This document shows, piece by piece, positions 1 to 5,343 of a stretch of 6,134 bases of DNA. The position numbers and the translations under genes were made by a program. Under the pieces are notes generated by a model that made no database searches, was not told the DNA's origin, and saw only the letters and a list, made by a program, of their open reading frames with translations. The number at the start of each line of letters is the position of its first letter. Position 1 is the stretch's first letter. This DNA is from Deltaproteobacteria bacterium (GTDB lineage: Bacteria; Desulfobacterota; Desulfobacteria; Desulfobacterales; C00003060): the NCBI GenBank assembly GCA_019309815.1, contig JAFDFO010000348.1:1-6134 (forward strand). The letters are read 5' to 3'.

Positions 1-136
1 GGACGATCTCGACCATATGATTCAGGAACTCGAATCTGAGATGAAAAGAGCGGTACAGGAGCTGGCTTTTGAAAAGGCCGCGGAATTGAGGGATCAGCTC
101 AAGGAGCTTCGAGCGATCGATTTGGATCTGAGGTAA
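1..136 (+). CDS. uvrB: UvrB (excinuclease ABC subunit B), 3' end only
   Basis: This is the last 44 codons of uvrB, read in the frame starting at base 2 and ending at TAA 134-136; the rest lies upstream of the window. The visible protein is the C-terminal UVR domain. It starts DDLDHMIQELESEM and contains the family signature ELAFEKAAELRDQLKEL, the helical hairpin that pairs with the matching UVR domain of UvrC. UvrB is the damage-verifying helicase-like subunit of nucleotide excision repair and hands the damaged DNA to UvrC for incision. The gene lies directly upstream of uvrC on the same strand, so the two were probably co-transcribed before, and perhaps still are after, the repeat element entered between them. 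The domain call is firm; only the fragment is visible, so the state of the rest of the gene is unknown. Confidence 0.93.
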   Translation, partial: DDLDHMIQELESEMKRAVQELAFEKAAELRDQLKELRAIDLDLR

Positions 137-139
137 CCC

Positions 140-293
140 TGACGGCTTCGTAAAAAGTCCATCTGCGGCGTTGCGCTTCGTCTTTCGTCATTGCAACGTA
201 CAATAAGTACGCCTCATTCCTCAAGATTCGCGCGCCTTGCATCTGGAGATTTTTACTTTGCCGTCCGCCGTATGACTTTTTATGAGTTCATCA
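140..293. repeat. MITE-like inverted-repeat element between uvrB and uvrC
   Basis: The ends are imperfect terminal inverted repeats: TGACGGCTTCGTAAAAAGTC at 140-159, and GACTTTTTATGAGTTCATCA at 274-293, whose reverse complement matches the left end at 15 of 20 positions, including an unbroken TAAAAAGTC. Inside sits a perfect stem, CGTAC-AATAA-GTACG (197-211), near the centre of a longer, weak dyad. There is no coding capacity for a transposase. The element starts 3 bp after the uvrB stop and ends 8 bp before the likely uvrC start. A possible 4-bp AACC flanking direct repeat (135-138 and 293-296) is short enough to be chance. The end sequences resemble dispersed non-autonomous repeats I recall from Desulfobacterota genomes; that link is from memory. 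Alternatives are a REP/BIME-type repeat or a transcribed hairpin. Confidence 0.72.
197..211. repeat. Short perfect palindromic stem inside the repeat element
   Basis: CGTAC, a 5-base AATAA loop, then GTACG form a perfect 5-bp stem. It lies near the middle of the inverted-repeat element and could fold in RNA read through from uvrB into uvrC. No T-run follows, so it does not look like an intrinsic terminator. Confidence 0.5.
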
Positions 294-301
294 ACCTTAA
301 C

Positions 302-2014
302 ATGCATAAACAACTGAAAGAAAGACTTGCAGGACTTCCATCGGCGCCGGGAGTCTATCTCATGAAGGACCCTAGAGGCCGTATTCTGTACATTGGAAAG
401 GCAAGAAACCTCAAGAAACGCGTTGCCTCCTACGATGCTGGCCCCAAGGATTTGAAAACAAGTCTTCTGATTGGAAAGATCTCCGGCTTTGACACGATCC
501 TCACGAATACCGAGAAGGAGGCACTCATCCTTGAGTCGAACCTCATCAAACGGCACCGGCCCAGGTACAATGTGATCCTAAAAGATGACAAGCGCTACCC
601 GTGCCTGAGGTTGAACATCCAGACTCCCTATCCCAATCTGACAGTTGCCCGAAAGATCCAAAAGGATGGAGCCCTGTATTTTGGCCCGTTCACGTCAACG
701 GCTGCGGTTCGAGAAACCCTGAAAGTCATCCATAGAACCCTCAAGCTGCGCAAGTGCAAGAGCATCAAGATCAAACTCCGTGAACGACCCTGCCTGAACT
801 ACCAGATTGGACTCTGTCTTGCACCCTGCAGTCGGGATATAGATCCGGAGGAATATGCAGCCGTTGTAAATGAGGTCGTCCTGTTCCTGAATGGAAGGAC
901 GCCGGAGTTGATCAAACGTATCAAGAGACAGATGGCTTCTGCAGCGGCTGACCAGGATTTTGAGAGGGCAGCAGCCCACAGGGACAGGCTGTTTGCTCTC
1001 GAAAGGACCCTGGAGAAACAGGTAGCTGCAACCACCGATTTCAGAGACCGGGATGTGGTAGGGCTCGCCCGACACGGGAAGGCGGCTCTGATGACAGTAC
1101 TCTTTATCCGGGGGGGATTCCTGCTGGGAAACCGGCCGTTCTATCTTCCGGAGACTGTCGCTTCAGATGCAGAGATGATTAGCTCCTTTATGAAGCAGTA
1201 CTATGAGGGGGCTCCATTCGTTCCGGAAGAGATCCTGTTGCCGGTCCTACCCGAAGATCAAATGCTCCTTGAGGAATGGTTGAGCGATCTGAAAGGCGAG
1301 AAGGTCCGCATCATGATGCCCAGGAGGGGCGAGCGGGCCAGCCTTGCCCGAATGGCAGACCAGAATGCCAGGAAAGGCTTGAAGGAAGAACTTGCGGCTG
1401 CCATGGCTGAGAAAGAGCTCCTCGATCAGGTTCAAAGACGACTATCCCTGCAGCGACACCCTGAGCGCATAGAATGCTTTGATCTTTCGAACATTGCCGG
1501 CACCGAGGGGGTAGGGGGCATGGTGGTTTTTGAAAGAGGGCATCCGGCGCCATCGGCATATCGCAAATACCGAATCAAGACTGCACCAGGCGGTGATGAC
1601 TATGCGATGTTGGGTGAGGTCCTCACGCGTCGATACAAAAAGGGGGGTGCCAAGGATCCACTGCCGGACCTCCTTGTCGTGGATGGGGGAAAGGGACAGC
1701 TCAACAGAGCAATTGCCGTGCTCAAAACCTTGGGGCTCTATGGTTTATTTGACCTCATAGGGATTGCAAAAAGAGATCCGGAGCGTGGAGACACCGAGGA
1801 CAAGGTATACAAACCGGGTCGAAAGAACCCTGTGGGGCTCAAGAAGAATCCGGAGGTGCTGTTTTTTCTTCAAAGAATCAGGGATGAGGCTCACCGGTAC
1901 GTCATCACGTATCACCGCAAGCGGCGGATGAAGACCTATCGTCGCTCGATCCTGGAAGGGATCTCTGGAATTGGTTCTCTGGAATTGGTAGAACTCGGAA
2001 AACACGCCTTCTGA
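302..2014 (+). CDS. uvrC: UvrC (excinuclease ABC subunit C), C-terminus lost by frameshift
   Basis: UvrC makes both incisions beside a DNA lesion in nucleotide excision repair. In order: GIY-YIG nuclease domain (residues 11-95; G17-V-Y19, Y30-I-G32, R35/R40, E78) for the 3' cut; four cysteines C152-x11-C164-x7-C172-x3-C176, the spacing of the 4Fe-4S ligands reported for E. coli UvrC; UVR domain for UvrB binding (about 201-236); RNase H-like endonuclease for the 5' cut, with D394 in FDLSN, D432/D433, D461 in VVDGG and H531 in DEAHR. ATG 302 is chosen because family similarity begins at MHKQLKERL; no clear Shine-Dalgarno precedes it, and ATG 272 lies in the repeat. A 14-bp duplication replaces the (HhH)2 domain after G558 with SLELVELGKHAF, giving 570 residues instead of 606. 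The identity is certain; whether the product works is not. Confidence 0.95.
   Translation: MHKQLKERLAGLPSAPGVYLMKDPRGRILYIGKARNLKKRVASYDAGPKDLKTSLLIGKISGFDTILTNTEKEALILESNLIKRHRPRYNVILKDDKRYPCLRLNIQTPYPNLTVARKIQKDGALYFGPFTSTAAVRETLKVIHRTLKLRKCKSIKIKLRERPCLNYQIGLCLAPCSRDIDPEEYAAVVNEVVLFLNGRTPELIKRIKRQMASAAADQDFERAAAHRDRLFALERTLEKQVAATTDFRDRDVVGLARHGKAALMTVLFIRGGFLLGNRPFYLPETVASDAEMISSFMKQYYEGAPFVPEEILLPVLPEDQMLLEEWLSDLKGEKVRIMMPRRGERASLARMADQNARKGLKEELAAAMAEKELLDQVQRRLSLQRHPERIECFDLSNIAGTEGVGGMVVFERGHPAPSAYRKYRIKTAPGGDDYAMLGEVLTRRYKKGGAKDPLPDLLVVDGGKGQLNRAIAVLKTLGLYGLFDLIGIAKRDPERGDTEDKVYKPGRKNPVGLKKNPEVLFFLQRIRDEAHRYVITYHRKRRMKTYRRSILEGISGIGSLELVELGKHAF
1962..1989 (+). repeat. Perfect 14-bp tandem duplication that frameshifts uvrC
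   Basis: TCTCTGGAATTGGT occurs twice back to back (1962-1975 and 1976-1989) with no mismatch and exactly two copies. Since 14 is not a multiple of three, the second copy pushes the uvrC reading frame out of phase. Deleting one copy in silico gives GISGIGRTRKTRLLKHFGSL and onward, a textbook UvrC C-terminus. The repeat unit encodes the first helix-hairpin-helix motif (GISGIG). It is either a genuine replication-slippage mutation or a sequencing/assembly artefact. Confidence 0.95.
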
Positions 2015-2136
2015 AGCATTTCGGCAGTCTCAAACGCATCAAAGCTGCCTCGGTTGAAGAACTTGCTGCTATTCCAGGGATGACCCAGAAGACAGCGCAG
2101 GCGCTCTTTGAGGTCCTGAGGCAGACACGCATTTAG
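1978..2136 (+). pseudogene. uvrC: Displaced 3' end of uvrC: (HhH)2 DNA-binding domain, out of frame
   Basis: Read in the frame ending at TAG 2134-2136, this stretch encodes SGIGRTRKTRLLKHFGSL, then KRIKAASVEELAAIPGMT, then QKTAQALFEVLRQTRI. That is the tandem helix-hairpin-helix domain that closes UvrC, with the GIxGIG first hairpin and the IPGM second hairpin both present. In the family this domain binds DNA near the lesion and supports incision. Here it is in the -1 frame relative to the rest of uvrC because of the 14-bp duplication, and it has no obvious start codon or ribosome binding site of its own, so it is probably not made as a separate protein. The coding sequence is otherwise undamaged, which points to a very recent event or a read/assembly error. 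Confidence 0.93.
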
Positions 2137-2145
2137 GTTCTCAGT

Positions 2146-3150
2146 TCACTGTTGTATCGCCTGTCGTGATCGTACAGCCCGTGTAATCAACCTCAGGTAC
2201 CGGTACAAGGGGAACGGAACGTAGCGAAACCGGGTTGGTTGCATGATAATTCCGTCAGCAGCCCGGAAACTCAGGCTCTTGCGAACCTTGGACTTTGCCG
2301 ACACTCTTTCCAGCTTTGTGACCTCATACCATGTTCCATTGATCTTCATGACCAGAAGACCGAAAGCATGCAGTCTCTTCATTAGTTCGGCACTTGTATG
2401 CTTGGACGGGGCACCGATTCGGGTGATTTCCAGGCAATCCTTTCGTGAGAAGTAACGGGCTGTGCCTGTTTGCGGCTGCCCGGTTTGGTGCTTCACGAGC
2501 ATCTCTATCAGCCGAGGAACACATTTTTCTGCCGCGACTGCCTTTTCATGTTCAAGATCGAGCCAGCCGGCATCCGGTCTGGTTGCTACCACGCCCTCAA
2601 TGAATACATTACCTTCATCAATGTTTTCGTTCATCTGATGAAAGGTGAAACCCGTCTCCGTCTCCCCGTGGTATACTGACCAACTTGTGGCCCGCCATCC
2701 CATGTACTCCGGCAGAAGCCCGTTGTGGTAGTTCACCACACATTCGAAGACGTCAAGGAGCGCAGGAGAGAATCTCTGGAGGCAATAATAAGAAAGCGCT
2801 AGAGTTGGCTTGAGACGGGTCTTCAGCTCTTCAATGAATTCCGGATGGTTGACGTTTTGGTCCGGGGGGACAAGGACTTCGAAGCGGTGTTGCCGAGCTA
2901 TTCGGTCAACGTTTAACGGTCTTAAGGCTTTGTACATCCGCCTTCGGCTGGGATCAAAAAGGGATTGAATCCTCCCGCCCATCATGATTCGGGCGTGCCA
3001 GTAGAGGCGACCATACCGTCTTAGGGGGGTTCGGGTACATACGGCAGTCACTGCCACATCGTTTCGGCACTGCACCGCCTGCAACGTAGCCTTTAATAGG
3101 CGTGTTGACACAAAGGCTGTGTCATCCGTGAACAGTACGAGTCTATCCAT
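2146..3150 (-). CDS. Formyltransferase-family protein (N10-formyl-THF dependent), substrate unknown
   Basis: The 334-residue protein belongs to the formyltransferase superfamily (Fmt, GART, PurU and sugar N-formyltransferases), which moves a formyl group from N10-formyltetrahydrofolate to an amine. The core covers roughly residues 1-225. The catalytic triad is complete: N140 and H142 in VVNYHNGLLPEYMG, and D178 in NIDEGNVF. The H-to-D distance of 36 residues equals that of H108-D144 in E. coli Fmt. A C-terminal domain follows (about 240-334), with MKINGTWYEVTKLE recalling the small C-terminal barrel of the family. ATG 3150 (MDRLVLFTDD, first beta strand) is preferred over GTG 3225, which would overlap the preceding gene; neither shows a good ribosome binding site. 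It is the last gene of the four-gene set, 46 bp after the transporter. An acceptor amine on a sugar or small metabolite is likely. It is probably not tRNA-Met formyltransferase, given the HNGLLP motif and the context. Confidence 0.85.
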   Translation of the reverse strand: MDRLVLFTDDTAFVSTRLLKATLQAVQCRNDVAVTAVCTRTPLRRYGRLYWHARIMMGGRIQSLFDPSRRRMYKALRPLNVDRIARQHRFEVLVPPDQNVNHPEFIEELKTRLKPTLALSYYCLQRFSPALLDVFECVVNYHNGLLPEYMGWRATSWSVYHGETETGFTFHQMNENIDEGNVFIEGVVATRPDAGWLDLEHEKAVAAEKCVPRLIEMLVKHQTGQPQTGTARYFSRKDCLEITRIGAPSKHTSAELMKRLHAFGLLVMKINGTWYEVTKLERVSAKSKVRKSLSFRAADGIIMQPTRFRYVPFPLYRYLRLITRAVRSRQAIQQ

Positions 3151-3196
3151 GGGTACAAGATAAAATGCAAGTTGAAATCTGCATCCGCAAAGGTTT

Positions 3197-4072
3197 CTAT
3201 GTTGCCAGGTAGAGAATGACTGCACCCGACAACATGACGCTGGTGCCTAGAAGCCTTTGTCTGATGTGCTCTTCCTTAAATATCAGACCGCCATACAGGA
3301 CACTGAAGATCAGGCTGGTCCTCTTAACGGCGATCATGTAGGAAACCGGTGCGAGTTCGATGGCATGGAAGTGGGTCAGCATACTCAGTGCCATGGATAA
3401 GCCTCCCAGTATGAGCCAGATCCGATTGCGGCCCTTCAAGTTGACTGTGGTCGCATGACGTTTTGCGCGCCAGCCGGCTACAGCCAGCATCGGAATTGAC
3501 AAAGTCACCATATAGAAAACTCCAAAGAAGGTCGGATCGGACAGCTGAACGCCCTTCTTTCCCAGGGTGGATGTCAGGCTCCAGATAAGGGCCACCACAA
3601 GCATGCGTCGAGAACCAGGAGTCCTGAAGATTGCCTTGATAGGGTCAAAGGGATGATGGGCATACCGTTCTATATTCAACACATAAGCTCCCACCGTGAC
3701 CAAAAGGATTCCAACAAAGCCCCGAACGGATATTTGCTCTCCCAGTACAAGGGCAGCCGTCAGGATGGCCAAGACAGGCGTGAAACTCAAATAAGGGACA
3801 CTGAGAGACAAAGGAGCCATTCTGATCGCACTGAGATAAATGTAATAGGCAAGGATTTCAAAGGGAATCTGGATGGCTATGAGGAGTATCAGGTCCCGGC
3901 TAAACGGTAGTGACTCCCTCCCAATCAGAAGGGGAACCAAAAAGGGGAGTGCCACCAACAGGACGGCGGAACCAACTGTCCACTCGTCATTGTCCCGCAT
4001 GAGGAGCTTTGAAAGAACCTCGGACGTGGACATGAAATAGGCACAGATTACAGAAAGGATAAACCAGTTCAC
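3197..4072 (-). CDS. EamA/DMT-superfamily transporter, 10 predicted TM helices
   Basis: This is a very hydrophobic 291-residue inner-membrane protein built as two copies of a five-helix EamA unit, the usual architecture and length of drug/metabolite transporters. The first half ends with the typical LSFTPVLAILTAALVLGEQI, then a helix closing in GAYVLNIE. The second ends with APVSYMIAVKRTSLIFSVLY, then FKEEHIRQRLLGTSVMLSGA. GTG 4072 is chosen because it opens the first membrane helix (VNWFILSVICAYFM) and gives the family length. The frame stays open upstream to 4423, but that part overlaps the sulfotransferase gene and reads as unstructured, non-hydrophobic sequence. No clear Shine-Dalgarno is visible before 4072. 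Family members move small metabolites or lipid-linked amino sugars. Its place between a sulfotransferase and a formyltransferase suggests export or flipping of the pathway product or an intermediate, which is inference. Confidence 0.87.
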   Translation of the reverse strand: MNWFILSVICAYFMSTSEVLSKLLMRDNDEWTVGSAVLLVALPFLVPLLIGRESLPFSRDLILLIAIQIPFEILAYYIYLSAIRMAPLSLSVPYLSFTPVLAILTAALVLGEQISVRGFVGILLVTVGAYVLNIERYAHHPFDPIKAIFRTPGSRRMLVVALIWSLTSTLGKKGVQLSDPTFFGVFYMVTLSIPMLAVAGWRAKRHATTVNLKGRNRIWLILGGLSMALSMLTHFHAIELAPVSYMIAVKRTSLIFSVLYGGLIFKEEHIRQRLLGTSVMLSGAVILYLAT

Positions 4073-4172
4073 GGAGCTTTGCCAGCCTAACAAGACTGCC
4101 GTAAAAGGAACATGTTTTTGACAACCGCTATAGAGGGAACGTAGTGTCGGGTCGAGTCGCTGGGGGGGAGCT
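4073..4172 (-). other. 100-bp gap between sulfotransferase and transporter genes, no clear signal
   Basis: This is the longest gap inside the four-gene set. Read on the minus strand it contains TTGTCA, but no convincing -10 box at normal spacing, and no hairpin with a T-run. The transporter frame remains open across it, so a longer N-terminus cannot be fully excluded. Confidence 0.4.
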
Positions 4173-5330
4173 TCATTCTCGGGTGACTGCGGACCGAAGC
4201 TTCTGATAGGCTGCCTCATACAAGAACCACCGCTTTGTGTCTGCGGCATCATGATCTCTCCCTCGCTCTTCCAGCCTTTTGTACCGTTCGAGCTCTTCTT
4301 CAATGTGATCAGGGCGGCAACTGTAATCAGGCGAGAATTTCTCATGTTCAACCTGAAAGGATTCTGCATAGGAACGAACAGCACCCTCGTCGAAATGAGG
4401 CTGACAAAAGAAATCGTAACCAAGGACTTTCATTTCCGGCCAGCAACAGGACTCAATGTAGGCCGTTGCGTTTGCAGGCAAGGTTTCCGCATACCTGCCA
4501 ACGGAAGCGCTTGAGATACCCGATACGTCATCAAAGGAGGAGTTTCCCTTCCAAGGCTTACCGTGCTGATCACGAATCCCCTCACTGAATGACTCCTCGG
4601 AAAATTGTCTTATGCCTAGGGAAGGGGTGATATGGCTTAACACCAAAAGAGCATTGTCTATGATATCCTCATAGCGTAACCAGACAAAATTCGGGTGGGT
4701 TTCACAAGCCAGGGCAATGGCGACGCTCTTACGCCAGATTCGCAGGCTGTATAGGATGGGCCGATTAGAGCCAGTTAAGTTGTCACGCTCGCTAATGTTG
4801 AGTGACGTGATCATGTCACGGGGGTCGCGTATAATGATGATAGCTCGAGATCCTTTGGACAACAGGTAGGGGACATATTCTTCACAGAGGACTTCTTTGC
4901 TCCCAAGAAAGAGAATGTGCTCCTTAGGGAAGATCCTGGCAATGATGTTGTTTAGCTGCTCATAGATGTCCATGAAGGTTCCAGGAGTAACCTGATCCCC
5001 GAATGCCAGGATTTCAGGAGTCCAAAGGCCCAGCTTATATTCCCCCATCTCCTGAAATATTGTATTCAGTCTTTCCGGCGATATGACAAACCGATCAAGA
5101 AAGGCATAGAATTCTTCTTCCTGGTACCCGTCTTCCAGGAAGCGATGATCTAGTGGGTAACGGCGCTCAATCCCAATCGCCTCATAGAATGCTGATTTTG
5201 CGTGAAAATAAAGCAACGGAAATGGCTGGGAGGCGAGGCAGATATTCTCATGGCTATGCAGGAGTTTCTCCAAAAGCGTTGTGCCGGAGCGGTAGCACCC
5301 GGATAGGAACAAATACGTTGGTGCTGACAT
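4173..5330 (-). CDS. PAPS-dependent sulfotransferase family protein
   Basis: The protein (385 residues from ATG 5330) resembles the Sulfotransfer_3-type family, which transfers sulfate from PAPS to hydroxyls or amines of sugars, peptides or small molecules. Residues 10-24 (SGCYRSGTTLLEKLL) form the 5'-phosphosulfate loop. IIIIRDPRDMITSLN, with RDPRD at 168-172, is the 3'-phosphate site. WLRYEDI (217-223), SVGRYAETLP (276-285) and CCWPEMKVLGY (295-305) follow in family order. A charged tail of about 75 residues extends past the core. No signal peptide is seen, so it is probably cytoplasmic. ATG 5330 is preferred because AAGGA lies 4 bp upstream and the fold begins there. The alternative ATG 5354 adds 8 residues and overlaps the decarboxylase stop by 11 bp. 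Either way the genes are tightly linked and probably translationally coupled. The acceptor is unknown. Confidence 0.9.
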   Translation of the reverse strand: MSAPTYLFLSGCYRSGTTLLEKLLHSHENICLASQPFPLLYFHAKSAFYEAIGIERRYPLDHRFLEDGYQEEEFYAFLDRFVISPERLNTIFQEMGEYKLGLWTPEILAFGDQVTPGTFMDIYEQLNNIIARIFPKEHILFLGSKEVLCEEYVPYLLSKGSRAIIIIRDPRDMITSLNISERDNLTGSNRPILYSLRIWRKSVAIALACETHPNFVWLRYEDIIDNALLVLSHITPSLGIRQFSEESFSEGIRDQHGKPWKGNSSFDDVSGISSASVGRYAETLPANATAYIESCCWPEMKVLGYDFFCQPHFDEGAVRSYAESFQVEHEKFSPDYSCRPDHIEEELERYKRLEERGRDHDAADTKRWFLYEAAYQKLRSAVTRE

Positions 5331-5334
5331 GGCG

Positions 5335-5339
5335 TCCTT
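5335..5339 (-). promoter_or_regulatory. Shine-Dalgarno AAGGA favouring the ATG 5330 start
   Basis: On the minus strand AAGGA precedes ATG 5330 with a 4-bp spacer (CGCC), just after the decarboxylase stop codon. No similar sequence precedes ATG 5354, so this site decides the preferred sulfotransferase start, though the spacer is on the short side. Confidence 0.55.
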
Positions 5340-5343
5340 ATCA

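Noticed and set aside
191..301. N-terminal extension of UvrC from TTG 191
   Set aside because: These 37 codons lie almost wholly inside the inverted-repeat element and match nothing expected at the UvrC N-terminus; family similarity begins at ATG 302.
695..1075. Antisense open frames inside uvrC and other genes
   Set aside because: They lie opposite clear conserved coding sequence, lack recognisable domains and look like chance open frames.
1988..2016. Programmed -1 ribosomal frameshift to rescue UvrC
   Set aside because: The required shift is -1, and CTC GGA AAA CAC offers only a four-A run, not an X XXY YYZ heptamer. The perfect tandem duplication explains the frame change more simply.
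2146..3150. Housekeeping tRNA-Met formyltransferase (fmt)
   Set aside because: The motif is HNGLLP rather than the HxSLLP of Fmt, there is no neighbouring def gene, and the context is a tailoring cluster.
3151..3225. GTG 3225 as formyltransferase start
   Set aside because: It would overlap the transporter gene by 29 bp and add 25 residues before the first beta strand; ATG 3150 fits the fold better.
4100..4135. TTGTCA as a -35 box for an internal promoter on the minus strand
   Set aside because: No acceptable -10 hexamer follows at 16-18 bp.
4073..4423. Extended N-terminus for the EamA transporter
   Set aside because: Most of it overlaps the sulfotransferase coding region on the same strand and it has no membrane or domain character; GTG 4072 gives the usual family length.
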